A DNA stretch of 64,000 bases from Paragordius varius (Eukaryota; Nematomorpha), in assembly GCA_964247055.1 (NCBI GenBank), contig OZ176054.1, positions 9,052,001 through 9,116,000 on the forward strand, in the 5' to 3' direction. The notes under the pieces were generated by a model. It had not been told where the DNA came from, did no database searches, and saw only the letters and a list, made by a program, of their open reading frames with translations. This document shows positions 1 to 13,900 of this stretch, one piece after another. A program made the position numbers and the translations under genes. Every line of letters begins with the position of its first letter. Position 1 is the first letter of the stretch.

Positions 1-15
1 ATTCAATTTTAGACG

Positions 16-270
16 ATGTTAGATACAGAGGATGTTGAAAAAAATCCATTTACCATAAGCCAATTATCAGTAGCCGATTCTGTAGAAAGTGACCAAATTC
101 ATTCCATCAAAGTAAATGTGCGTCTCAATATAAAATCAATCGAAAGGTTACAAAGTTTCCCAAAATACCGCATTATTATATTCAGTCCTTTAAACGAACA
201 AATTGAATATTTAACGGTGTACGTTGATTGGAATAGCCTCTATTCAAGTAATTTATATGTTTTATATTAA
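16..270 (+). CDS. Candidate internal exon of an unidentified protein, upstream of the membrane exon
   Basis: An open frame of 84 codons starts just after a TTTTAG acceptor at position 12 and contains a hydrophilic segment followed by alternating hydrophobic stretches (KVNVRLNI, YRIIIFSP). It would have to splice out before the stop at 268-270; weak donors lie near 220 and 252. It lies upstream of, and on the same strand as, the membrane exons at 580-1051 and may belong to the same gene, but I could not join the phases convincingly. Size and composition fit an exon in this AT-rich context; the product is not recognised. The lumenal-domain-then-TM order recalls TMEM231, a weak impression only. 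Confidence 0.35.
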   Translation: MLDTEDVEKNPFTISQLSVADSVESDQIHSIKVNVRLNIKSIERLQSFPKYRIIIFSPLNEQIEYLTVYVDWNSLYSSNLYVLY

Positions 271-579
271 CCAAGGATTATAACCGGGATAGCTTTTTAT
301 AGCCGTTTACAGAACCGAAACAAAGGTTCCTAACACTTAAAAAATAATATTTCTAATCTCAACTTATTTCAGTTTTTATTATAATTTCTTTGCGATTATA
401 ATAATTAAATTTTCCAAAAATCAGCCATAAATTACAGTTTATATGGCATTCAATTTTAACAATTAACGGCGATTTTAGAACTTTTTTAGTTAAAAAGTGA
501 TTAAACCGGATTGCGAAATCATATCCGAAATTTTTTTATAAAAAACCTTTTTTGATTATTAACTATAGACTTTTAAATA

Positions 580-1051
580 ATGCTTCATGAAATATACGGT
601 TCTTTAGATGTTAACCACCCAAGCGAAGAAAATGAATTTAATATATTTGATGTATCAACGAATCTCAGCAACTTTTTCAAGTACTTAATTGATTCCTATT
701 ACATGTGGTTGAAATGGTTCAGTATTTTCCTATTTTCCATTATATTGGCCTTCATAGGTTAATTTTGCCAATTATTTTTATATAATAGCATGGCATATTT
801 TATTCGTAGACAATGGTATAATGGCCATATTTTATCCCAGAGATATGCAAAAACCCAAAATAATATATAGTATTCATTATATCGTAATGTTAGATAAATC
901 ACCAAACCAAAAAATGTATCTTAATAGATCCATTAATGATACTTACAGATTTAATAATAGTTCTCAACCAACACCATTTGATCCAAAATCCACAAGGTTA
1001 TGGAGTTTAGGTATATATTTGGTACAATTTAATTTGATTGTAGGTAATTGA
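580..1051 (+). CDS. C-terminal exons of an unidentified membrane protein
   Basis: Two exons join in phase. The first (580-757) ends at a GTTAAT donor after a hydrophobic, probably membrane-spanning run, about 20 residues rich in W, F, I and L (residues 38-59 counted from the ATG at 580). The second (810-1051, after a CGTAG acceptor) continues the same frame to a TGA and encodes a basic, Asn-rich tail of about 80 residues. The 5' limit is unclear: the frame is closed by a TAA shortly before the ATG, so either this ATG is a real start or an upstream acceptor is missed. A poly(A) signal AATAAA lies at 1128-1133. The gene converges on DLG5, whose stop is at 1161. I do not recognise the family. 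Confidence 0.45.
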
Positions 1052-1109
1052 AAACACCGTTGTTGATTTGAAATCTCACAACGTTATGTTTTGTATATAA
1101 TAATAATAA

Positions 1110-1133
1110 TTTATTATTAACTAGTAAAATAAA
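1110..1133. promoter_or_regulatory. Overlapping poly(A) signals of two convergent genes
   Basis: AATAAA occurs on the minus strand at 1110-1115, 46 bases past the DLG5 stop, and on the plus strand at 1128-1133, 77 bases past the stop of the first gene. The two coding regions are only 109 bases apart tail to tail, so the 3' UTRs must overlap if both signals are used. Confidence 0.5.
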
Positions 1134-1160
1134 TAATTTATCTATTATATAAATGCTTTT

Positions 1161-2755
1161 CTAATTATTTGGATAGTTAAATGGCCTCTGTACTTCGTGC
1201 CATATACATTTTTGCTGTTCTTGTTCAATAATATGCAAAAGGTCTTCACAAATGCTTGATAAATTCATGTTGGAAGGAATGTAAGCTATAAAATATTGAT
1301 TAATTTCGTAAATTTACTTTGAACTAGAGAATGGAGCAAAGGATTTGATGATTTGTTCAAAAAGTGTACAATTTGTTTACTATTTTTATATTCAATCATT
1401 GTTTCGGTGAAATTGTATTGACGGTTAATTATACTTGTATAATCCCTATTAATTAATTAAGTCAAGCAAACTTCCATTGCTTTGCATTCTTGAATTTAAT
1501 TAAGACACAGATTGGAAAAATATCTACTTCACACAATTTTTCTATTGCTTCCACACTAATGTCTAAAAGGGTGTGAGCTGTTTTCTAAACATATAATAAA
1601 TATCATAATGTGAATATTGTTGCAAATTTATGATTATCTTAAAAAGGAGTATACCTGATTTTTGAGAGTTTTGACATGATCCAGGGATATGTACTCAAAA
1701 AACGTTCCACATTTTTTATAATCAATATAGATATTATCTTGTAAGCCTTGAGCCATCATTTTTGGCGAGCATTTCATTAACTCTCCATCAAAATGTATAA
1801 ATTTATATGGCCACAATTCACATAATTGATCCATAATTTTTTTGTGTAATGGTCCACACAAAATGATGGGCCGTTGATAATAAACTAAAGCAAACATGAT
1901 TGTTTAGTTCTCAAAAATTAAACAATATACAGTGCATTCTTCCCCGATTGTGGGAAAAATACGTGGGTTATTATCCGCATCAGACCCTTTTTAAAAAATA
2001 ATAATTTAACAATAAAAAATTTTAAATGATATAAAATATATAGTAGAAAATTAATTAATAAGTGAAGATATTTATGTTCACTTTTTACTCATTATAAGGT
2101 TCCATAAGGCCCATAAACTTTGAAATTTGTCGGAAAGTGTCTTTAACTTTTAACTATTATAACTAAAAAATATGGCCTAAAATCAAAAAGGTCCATAATA
2201 ATCAGCATGATCTAATTACTAAAACGCGCTGTTTATATTAAAAAAGGCTTAATAAAAGGGTCGACTATATACACAATAATTTTTCAATGACATTTACTTT
2301 CAATTTTTTTCAAGTATGTATATTGGTATTGACCATCATTGGATTTATTGGTTAGCAATTGTTTATTTTCACTTAATGGTTCATAAACACTCAATAGTTT
2401 TTGTATGTTAAAACTTAATCCCAATTTTTTGCCAAACGTTTGACTCCTAAATCTCTGATTGACTGTTGTGTTTGCACTATTACTGCACATTTGTGAATCT
2501 TTTGATTTGTCGACCTCTTGTTCCAACATATTATCAATCGAATACCTTCGAGGCATAGTAAAAACGGATGATGAATTTAAGCCTTTGGCCGTTTGGTAAA
2601 TGGTGGAATTAGGCCTGCTATTTGAACTATTTTTGCGAGAAATAGTGTCGTCAAAATGTAGGGGAGGTCTTACCTTTTTGCGGTAATCACAAAGTTTAAT
2701 CGTGGGATCATTATCTTTTGAGACAAATTGTGCACTCACAGACCAAACCATTAAA
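1161..2755 (-). CDS. DLG5: DLG5 exons 9-13: hook linker and guanylate kinase-like domain
   Basis: Exon 9 (2298-2755) is the Ser/Lys-rich linker between SH3 and GK. Exons 10-13 encode the GK fold: YYQRPIILCGP (the position of the kinase P-loop), FVDYK-like NIYIDYKKCGTFFEY, AHTLLDISVEAIEKL, FPICVLIKFKNAKQW, and the C-terminal LSSICEDLLHIIEQEQ. The GxxGxGK ATP-binding motif is absent, as in all MAGUK GK domains, so it acts as a phosphopeptide-binding module rather than an enzyme. Introns 11 and 12 are 26 nt (1446-1471) and 32 nt (1286-1317). The stop is TAG at 1161-1163. Confidence 0.92.
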
Positions 2756-5700
2756 CTAAATCAATGAAATATTATCAATCTTACGTAATTTTAGTAAAAT
2801 GAATATTAATTTCTTATCAAAAATATTAAATTAGACGGACAAAAATTAAAAAATACATGTTAACTCGAAAATAACCCTGAAATAATTTGAAAAAAAATTA
2901 CGTGAAATCGCTGGGTATATATTCATAAGTTATTTTTTTCCCTCTTTCATCAAGTTTCCACGCATTCCAGTACCCTAATTTACCGTGGGGCATAGTATTG
3001 TTTACTAAAAATACGTCTCCTTTACAAAATTCAAATGGGGTAAAACCCATAAAACTTTTGGCATCAATAGATTCAAACATAACTTTGATGAAAAATTTGT
3101 CACCTAAAATGGATTAAATTTATTTAATGTACCATTTTCCACAGTGTTTTCAATCAAAGGATTAATTTTATTTTGCATCAGTAAGGATACGTATCTATAA
3201 CGACCCAATTCCATTACACATCTCTCAAGGGTAAAGTTTTTAACAGACATATTATTTATCTACGATAATTAAGCAATGTCCTTACTTCCAAAATTTGATC
3301 ACATAACTCTTCACAATTACTACCATGGTTATCGTTATTGTATACATTTTTGATGTATAATCCTTTAGCATTGCCACCGTAAACTTGTAAGCCCAATTGC
3401 ATAAAATTGTGTTGATATATTTCGATATTGTCTTTAACTAAGTAGGACGGTTGCAAATAATTGGTATTGTTCAAATGAACCAATTTGGTGTGAGAAGATT
3501 GCGTTTCCCACAAAGAAGAAACATTCATTATGGAGTTTCTAGTATCTCTACTATTTTTCGTAATCATAGCCTTATAATTACCTAATGGATCTTGAATGTT
3601 ATGTGAAGGGTCACCGCCATTGACGGACACATTATTAGTTTTACGGTAAAGGTAGTAGGGAGAAACCCAGCTTTGACCATTTTGATTTGTAACGTTGAAA
3701 TTGGTTGAATCAATACTGCTAAGGTCATTGGAAAGGGCGCTAAGATTTAATGAATGTCTCTTCTGATATTCATATTGTTTTGGAATGTAATCTATAAAAA
3801 ACAATGGTGTAATAATGAATCACATATTTTAATATTTGATATCACAAAAAATTAAAGTCGGATTATGATCCAAATAAACGCTTCAATCAATATTTAATAC
3901 TTAAAATTTAGTGCCAATTCTAGATTTAAAGCTCTAGTTTATTTTGCTATAGAAAAATTAGTTTTTTTATATGTTCAAAAGCATTTACTTTCTGAAAATA
4001 ATTTTTTAATATTTAATATATTTATATGAATGTATCCGCATCATTTTTTCCTTTGCTATAATATTAAATAAATATATGATTAGTGAATAAGCGATATTAG
4101 CATACTAGGATTGTACTGGGTTAAAACAGTTATGCAATCTCCACAATTTCGCAATACGTTTGCTGCCAGAGAATAGGAAACATTCCGCAAATTAATGCCA
4201 CATATTTCTAACAATTGATCACCTATACGTAATCCAGCCAATTGGGCCAAGCTATTTTCATCCACGTGTGAAATAAAGATACCACCGTTTTTATCTTCAG
4301 AATTCTAAGCAAATTAAATAATTTATGTAAAATAATTTATATATACTACAATTTATTCCGATATCTTATATAACCAAATAAACATAGTTGAGTTTAAGAA
4401 TATATACCAATAAAACGTGCCATCACTCATGATGAAAAGTAATAAAAAGCCCTGTTTAATTATTGTTTAATGGGCTGTTTTATCGATGTGTGATTTAAAA
4501 ATTTAGTTACTAAACCCTTGAATATTTGGATTTGATAAATTAAAATAATTTTGAAAATCAGGTCATTTGTCAGACTGCTAATACACATACGTCTTGCAAA
4601 ACCTACCTTGTATCTTATAGTTGTTTTCAATACACGGTGTCTTTTCAACTAGAATAATTATAACCAATATTGTCAGCTTATGAGTTAATAAATTAACTAA
4701 TTGCATTTTCTCATAGTATATACCGAATGTTAGTTTTACAATATCCAAACATTCCCCTATGGTACATCAATTAAGGAATCGTGCTATCAACACTCCATTA
4801 CTTTTGGGGTAGTTTTATATCCCTGATCAATTAATGAATATTTTAAAAAGTGTTGAAACTATTAAACCAAATTTAAAAATATGAAATTATTTTTTAAAAA
4901 TTGTAAAAAATCCTTATTTTTTGCCGCCATTTTTTCTATATTTTTTTTAAATCGCTAATTCAACAGGCAAAATGTATATATGGTTAAAAAATGTAAATAA
5001 TTAACTATAAAAAGCTTTTATGCTACATTTTACCAGAAAAAACTTGATATATTTTGATCATAATATCAGCTGTTCGTTTCAATCGTGTTTTGAAACTGCC
5101 CCAATGTTAGAATCTAGAAGTCACAAAACTGTAAAAATATAAGCTTTTATATCTAATACATGAGAACTGTTTGATAATTAGATTTTAACTAAAATAACTT
5201 TCAAAAATATCGTTTATCTACAAAATTGAGCTCTTGAAAATAAAACTACCCCAAAAAACTAGGATAAAAAAATGAAAATTGTTATAAAGTTTTAAAACCT
5301 TAACAGATAATATATGATCTCTGTACCTTAAATAAAAAATAAGAATTAAATTTACTTCACATGGTACACATTCAATTTGTATTCCTAGCGGTTCAGTGCT
5401 TTTATTGATGACTACACTTCTCACTTCTGCAAAACATTATAATAAATTAAATTCAATATTACCTTCTTGTTTGACCAATGTAATTGGGTTATATTTCATA
5501 TAGCGCTATAAATTATAATAATTATTATACGTTTGATTTTGGTTTCTTTACATATTCAACTTTATCAATGGTTTTCCAAAGTGAAATAGCATTAATAGTT
5601 TTTGATTTATTGCTCATCAATTTAGTTTTAAAAGTAGAACTTTTAATATTGCCGAATACAGTAGAATAAACATGTTTAGTGTGAGATTTTGATTCAGAAC

Positions 5701-8700
5701 CTAAAATATTAATTTATTTTCATGATATTGATGAAAAAAAATAAATTATCAAATAAACTTTATACCGTGGGAAAGATTTTCAGAATTATCCAAGTCAAGA
5801 AAAGATTCACCCTTAACATTGATTGCGTTTTGATTATTACTAATTTTAGATTCGTTGTTAATATCCGATGATTTTATGGAACTTGGTGTCCACCAGCCAA
5901 GTATTGATCTCCGCTCTTTAACATCTTTCCTTTTTAACCCCAACTCTTTGCATGCAGAACCAAAAGTTAAAAACTTATTGGGAATTTTACAATTATAGGA
6001 GGAAGAGGCCTGTGGGTATTGATTGGTCGATGAAAATTTTAGGGAATTTATAGTATGTTTTAAACTTGAAGGCTTCCATGATTGACCAAAGAGTTGCAAA
6101 GGATAATGTGTGGTACATTTAAAACTACTTCCATACTTGTCTTGTAACGATTTAAATCGCATATTAGATTTAGATGCTGGTGAAATCATAGTTTTTAAAG
6201 GCTTCAATCTATTGGAATTTATTCGTAATTGGTTACACGATTTTGTTTTAGGCCAGGAAAAGGCTTTATTATGATTGTATCGTTGGGGACATTTTTCTTT
6301 ACTAATATCCGAATTTGCAAAATCCAAAACATTATCCAAAGTTTCGATAGTTTCTTTTTCGTCCTTAGTCAAGTTGTGCAAATCGTGACGCTTTTGCGAT
6401 GCAGAGTCCAGGGATGTGGTAAAATATCTTGATACACTACCTGAAACCTTTTTATGAAGTTTTTTGTTAAATTTCTCAAGGTATTGGTCTAACTTATTGG
6501 TAATTCGTATGTATTTTGATTCTTTTGGTTTGTTGGAATGTAATTCAAACGACGAATTGATATCTTCCATATCGAACGAGGAATTAAATAAAGAAGGATG
6601 ATAGGATGAAGTTTTATAGGATTCATCACATGACAAAGGAATGGTATAATCAATGTATTTGGTATTCATCTGGGGTTTGGGAGTGTTGGGCACATATTTA
6701 AGTGTTGTTAATTTTGATTTAAATAGGGTTGGTAAATTTGTTTTTGCAACTGTCATAAAATATCTTTGAGCAGATGAACCCAATTTGTTTTCCGATTTTA
6801 CACTGGTATTATTTTTGGTTAGGGAAACTATCCTATCACCAACTCGTATAAATGTATCCCTACTACAAAATATGGAACTGGGCTCAATGTGTTTAATAAA
6901 TATGCCGGAACAAAAATCAATACCTACACTCTTAGTATCCCGCATATATGATACAGTGTATAAAAAATTTTCTTTAATGTTTTGTTCATCAAGTTTACGT
7001 TTGAGCCAAATAAAAACACTATTTTGCGTTGATTCTTGCAATATATTGCTCATGAATTGATTAATTTGCTCCCCATTCTCCCGATTAATTACGTGGTCAT
7101 TAATTTTTAAAACAATGTCAAAAGCTTTAACACGGCCAAAAAAGATTGAAGCAGACGAAACTTTGTTAATTAAAAGTTGGTATTCATTATCATAACTATT
7201 ATGGTGTTTAAATTCAATGCCAATATCTTCTGGGTCTATTTTTTTGTCAAAAATATATTGTATTATTTCATACTGCCAAAACAATTTATTATCATCATCG
7301 TCAACAGTGTTGGGTATTGAGGATTTCCAGTCATCCCGCATGAATGGTGGACATACTTCGTTACGTAATTTCATAAACGCATTTTTATAATAATCTCGTT
7401 CATATACCAAATTATCATAGAAACTTTTATTTACAAGTTCGGCATTTTCTTTTGTTTCAAAAGTTTCACCCTCTACTTCATCCACTGATAACGTATCCCG
7501 ATTTAATATGGAACCCCGATCAGGATTAATTGAATCCTTATTATTTCCGTTTCTGTATGTCTGTTTGGAATCTTGCACAATTTTAGAATTCATATTAATA
7601 ATTTCATTATTTTGTACATCTAAGCACTTATTTTTTAGGATGTAATCATTATACTTATTTTTCCAATTTTCCATTCCATCAATTAAAGTATGACGTTCAG
7701 CTACATATTCTTCATGCTTGTTCTTGTAATTTGTCAATTCGAAATTAACATCTTGAAAACTTTTCAGTAATTCATTGTATTTTGCATTTGCTGTATTTAA
7801 CTCATCTTGTAACTTATCAATTTCACGATGAACCGTATCCCTTTCTGCCATAATGAGTGTGTATTCCTGTACTGCGGCATTCCTTTCATAAACCTTTTTT
7901 TCGCTATCTTTGGCAGATTTGATATGTAAAGCTAATGCGTGATTCATTTCTTTTATTGCTTCATCTCTTTGTTGTGCAACTTTGTTCAATTGTTCTTTCA
8001 TATTTTTCAATTCTGTGCAATAAGATTCATATTTATGATTGAGTACTGTTACATGTTGTTTGATTGCAAAATTTTCTCGTAATAAATGACTTTTTTCATT
8101 TAATGCAATATCCAAATTATTTTTGATTCTGGCAGATTCATTTTCAATGCGTAGCAGTGTTGTATCATATGAGGTTGAAAGTTCCGTATACTTTTTCCGT
8201 AAAGTTTCGTGGTCGCGTTTAATACGTTCATACTTTTCCAGTGCGGTGTCATACATTTTGCTAAGGAGCTCGCTTGAGCCACTGCTCAAAGATATATATT
8301 TTTCTTTGGAATGGTATGGTACAAATATTGGAGCGTGTGAAGAATTGTTTAAGAGATTACTCTCCCCAGGTACGTAAGGGTAAGGCAGTTCTGTTACATT
8401 ATGAAACGGTGCAAAATGCGTATTGTATGACGACACCATAGCAGAAGACATTGTAGGACATTCAAAAGTATTATTATTATTCATAGAATGTGGATGATCA
8501 ACTCCTCTTGTGGCGACGGGATTATTTGGTTTTTGAACCAATGAAATAAGATGGGAATGTGAACTGGAAGCCGTACTGCTACATTGATAAAAACCCGAAG
8601 AATATGAGGACGAAGAAAGAGATGAGAAAAGAGGAACGCCATCGGTATTCATAAACAGACCCGATACTGTAGTAGTTATGCCTCCTCCGGACAAAAAATC

Positions 8701-10885
8701 AACCTCATAGGCGCTACAACAGGTTGAGAATGGTGCTGCTACTAAGCCAACCACACCATCTCTCATACTTCCGTTGTATTCAGTGGCAAAAATGGTTGAT
8801 GTGGTAACCGTATCATCAGATTTATTTTGTTCACAACCAGCTTGATGTATAGGCGGTTCAAGCATTAACCGTGGAAAATGCATTAAATGGTCTTGGCTGG
8901 AATAATAGTTGGTGGCTGAATATTCATTATTATTGCTTACATGGGATATATTTAGGCCATAATCTAAGGATGGTATAGTGTGGGGAGTTTGATTTGATGT
9001 AGCTAGTGTGTTCGGTATCAAATGTATATATCTACGGGTATAGGTATCGATTAACAAATCATTGCTGCTATTATTATTTGTACTGCAAGTGGTAAAATCT
9101 TTGATTCTATACTTTAACGCATCACTAATATCCAATTTATTATCATTCTCAATTAGTGACCTTGATGGGGTAAAACTACCTCCTTTCACCGATTCAGACA
9201 TTAAATTATTTTTATTACTTGTGAAGGATGAAGAGGGAAAAAAATCAAACGATTCGGAATTATTTATAAGAAGGGGTGTGTTTTGAAACAAAGGCTCGAT
9301 TTTTTGAGTGAAATTAGAATCTATGTCATATAAATCCTGGATTTTACCTTCATTTGGGATGGAGTAATTTAGGTAAGAGTAAAAATTTCGGAAATCGGCA
9401 GGTTGTCGGTGCGTTGACTCATGGAAAATGTCATTACACCCATAATCATTAGGATGAGTACATGTAAGAGCCTCAGTGTAACGTACATTATTGTGATTGT
9501 AATTTAAAACGTTGTTACTATAACAACATTGTGGTATGGATCTTTGAATAACATGATCTGTATCCTATAAAAAATTATTACATGCGAAAATATAATTTAT
9601 ATTATATAAATAAAGAAATGATAGATAGGAAGAGAGTACAATAATAATGCATAAAAAATTAAAAAATTATAAAATATATCATCAATCTGAATTTACCTTA
9701 CAGCAGCTGACGTTTAAATACGGTAGCAATAACACATCAGAGGCGTTGTGATGAAAGCGAGAAAACGCGAATTTGGAGCTTTGTGCTAAAAATAAATGGC
9801 ATGATGCATATATGTGTATATTTATATATGTACGTTACAAAAGACACCATTCACTTCGCTTCATTATACGTTTTTATATATACGTTTTATGGCAGCAATA
9901 ACAAAAGGTATACAACAGTCCAACAGTAAGGAAAACGAAAAATGGTATGATCACACATATTCGGTCAATGACATATTAATGTAATTAAAATATTACATGT
10001 TTACACGAATGCTCTAGCTTTTATCCTGTTTTACAACGGTGAGACAAATACGGATGGATAATAATAATTAAAAATGTGATGTGATGCGATATAGAGTGCA
10101 TGTATAAACTCCATCCAAAAAATATTTTTGTGTTAAAATTAATGAGATATTTCTCCGTTTTAGCGGAACAAAAAGATAAATCAGTCGTTTTAAACCAGCG
10201 ATGGGACAAGGCAAAATTTAAATCTGTGTATGTACAAGGAAGCGATAATAAATTGCAAGGTTAAATTATATATTATATATTGTATATTGCAAAAAAATCA
10301 TTGAAAAAAAAACAAATTTCGGTAGCGAAATAAATTTAGACGTAGTGTAGTATCTATCCTATACTACTATCTTACCTACTATATACCATTTATTTCCCAT
10401 TACATTTAATTATTACGATATATTTAGTAGATGATCTGATATATCTATCCAACCTTTTACACGCTGTGCCCCTTGCCTTGCCTCATATATGTATATACAC
10501 ACCAATTTTTTTCATACCTTGTAATTTCATTTCATTTCAATTTATGAGATAAATAATATAAAAAAAGATAAATAATCATCTGAATATAACAAATTTCAAA
10601 CGAAAAAAAGGTACAACAGGTAGTAAAAAACCTATCCTACGCATGTGTCTGCCTACAATGTTTCATGAAGCTTGCTAATAATAATTATTATGCTAAATAA
10701 ACCTCAAATGACGACAACATATTAAGGTATGTATGGATATATATAAAAGCAAAATTAGGCTATCCATTTTTTTGTTTAAAATTTTTTTGGGATAATATAA
10801 TTATTCAAACAAAATTGAGATATTATTTGAATATGTAAAAACTATAACTTCAAAATAAACAACAATTATTATATTTGGAATTACC

Positions 10886-10916
<31 letters not shown>

Positions 10917-13900
10917 GTTATACCTGTAAGACACATAGATACATTTAAAAACATAAAAGAAAAAATGCCGAAAAATAAAACAAGGTATTATTAAAGAAAA
11001 ATTAGATCAACACAGAGTTAAAGAGCGGTAACATAAGATATAAAGAGTTTGACCGTAATTACAAGTATTTTACTTCCATTTTGAACCCTAAAAATAATTA
11101 TTTTAAACAACATCGGTAATGGGATTTATACCGCTAGTACAATTATTTAAATATAGAATAATAAAAATGGAAAAAAATCAAAGTGAACTTCTTATTTAAA
11201 TTGGGGTAGAGAATCCCAATAAAAATATTTTTAAATAGACCTAACATTATAAAATATAACCTTTAATAAAATGTAAAAAATGATGAGCATAGAATATCCA
11301 TAGAAAACACTTTGGGGTATTTTTTGTCATATGTAATCCTCTGAAATTATATCAAACTAAAAGTTAATTTACTTATCTAATTATCAAACACAGTTTTAGT
11401 TGAACTGTATAAAATTTAAAATATATCCAATAAACACATAGCTGATTTTTAAAAGTGGGTCGACTTTGTAAACAGAATCTAATAAAATGCACTTTATGTA
11501 AATGAAATTAATTTCTTTACCCCATATATTATCTTCAGTTTTTTAGTAGTTCACAAAATTCGGAAAATACATTCGATGGAAAAAAATGAGATGAGGATTT
11601 TACATTTTTTATTTTTTCAATTACGCCTTAATTACATATTTTATTAAACCATGTCCAATATCATCGTTACGGCGTGTTTAAATTCATGATTGTTCTGAAG
11701 TAAACAACTAACCCAAAATCAAGTGAAATGTTAACATGATTAATATTATAAACTAATGCGTTCATTTTTATGTTATGCGTGTGATTATGCCTCAAATCTT
11801 GAAACTGCACAATTTGTCAATTATCAGCAGCCTAAAGCAAGCGAATGTTCAACATAAAAACGACTTTAAGTGTATATTTTAAAGTTTACACATAGAGCGA
11901 TTAATTTTGATGTCCAATTATTACCTTTTGTGAAACCTACATTCCGAAAAATATCTGAGAGAAAGAATCACCTTTAAAAGAAATAAATGCAAAATATGGA
12001 AATACCAAACAGTTGATTGTCAATAATTTGGGGTTAGTAATTTAAAACATTAAAAATTTAATATCCAATATATTATTAGAAATGAAACCAAAAATATTTA
12101 TTTATAAGCATATTTTACTTTAGGTATATTATGTAAAATAAAAGTCTAGGAAAGGTCCGTAAAAGTCTACAACAAAATTTATTAAAGACTTAGATAAAAA
12201 TATGAATTAAGGTAAACTATGGAAGTTATTTTCGACATCGTAAAGATGCAGTTTCAAAGTAAAAGAAATACAATCGAATTTCCATCCACAAGGACACACT
12301 TTTAAAGAGTTAATTCTAATCCCTGTAATCATGATGGTAAGTGTTGAGGCGGTCTAACAAACTATAAATGAATCCTACGATATCAATATTAATAATCACG
12401 GTGAAAAATGTTTATAATCATTCTGTACGGAAATGGGGTGTGGGTAATAAAAGAAAATTATGATGCCCTAAGGAAAATATCAAAGATTGGAAAACGGAAT
12501 ATAATTTTATTCCGGTTCCATAGAATTTTTTAGTGAAATGTCGAATAAGGTTTCGTCTATATGTATAATGAATAAGCAACGGTTATGTTTTGACAAAACG
12601 GTTCGGTATTCCCCCCTAAAAAACAGGCTGTGTTCATTAGAAAGAAAAGTTTGGACATATTTGAGAATATTTACTTGTGAAGGTTTTTGACCTTTCAAAA
12701 ATAATACCGATTCAAAAGCAATCTTAAAAAAATAAAATCCCTTTCTTTCAAGGTAAACATATAATTTAAATAGGTCGGTATATTCGAATTAATCATATTA
12801 GCCTAAAAATGTCATTTCTTCCAACTTTAATCGATAAGATTGATCATTTATTTTAGGATTCGATACAATTTAGCAAATATGAAAACATATAGGATAAGCG
12901 ATACCCCTTTAAATTTAATAAAATAAACGTGTGTATTTTAAGATCAAAAATAATAAAGTAATAAACGTTAAAAAATATTTAACAATTTTGACAGTTATTC
13001 TATTTTGCCCAAAAAAACCGTTACTCTTCTAGTTTTTGTAAATAATAGCTAAATTGCGATAAATTCCTCAAAAATAAAATAATAATAATTAAGTAGAGAA
13101 ACTTTTTAAGTGTCATTGATGGTTGTATTCAATTGTAATTAAGAATAATGTTTTCAACCGAACATTTTTCTAAAGCAAAGATAACTTTCAAGCAAACACA
13201 ACATTTTTTCGAGCAAACGCAAAATTTTTCCATTGGTATTTACTAGAAAAATGTTGCAAAAATGTTGCCTTTGACTGAAAAATGGTATTTATACAACATT
13301 GTGCGACAAAAGGTTCTTTAAAGAGTATATATACTAAATAAACCATTTGCAGCTCAAGTTGACCCTTGAACATTTCTGGTTGTTAGATATTGTGAGTTGA
13401 CTCATTATAATTTAAAAATACTAAATCAAAATTTATCTAATATCTTTATATATTCTATACTTTTTAAGAAAACATTTGTCATCCAACAAATTTTTTTACC
13501 CAACAGCATTTTCTAAATCTAGTTTTAAGCGTTAAAGGAGCAATTTGAAGTGCAAACGGCATATTCAATCAACCTTGTATGATCTGCAGATAAATTAATC
13601 CGAAAGTTGCTAACAATTAATTGGCCATCAATGGGCATTCTATAGAAATGGTAAACAATTACATCATAATAGGGAAGCTTAATAAGGAGAATTACGGACC
13701 GCTATGATCAAAACTGCCAAAATTAATTACGATAAAATTAGATATCACAAGATGACATCTTAAAATCGAAAATCCGGTTCATTAATGCAACTCTTTCCGA
13801 AAATCCGAGGAACGATTAATAAATTGTTTTGAGCAAGGGGTGTGGACAACACGATTATGAATAAAATAAACCCTAATACACGATTGGGCATGTTAATTCG

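Noticed and set aside
6229-9286. Several plus-strand frames of 60-90 codons opposite DLG5 exon 3
   Set aside because: They lie entirely inside a well-supported coding exon on the other strand and have no features of their own.
13530-13695. Minus-strand 50-codon open stretch (MPIDGQLIVSNFRINLSADH) in DLG5 intron 1
   Set aside because: It superficially resembles a reverse transcriptase block but shows no invariant residues; not enough to call an element.
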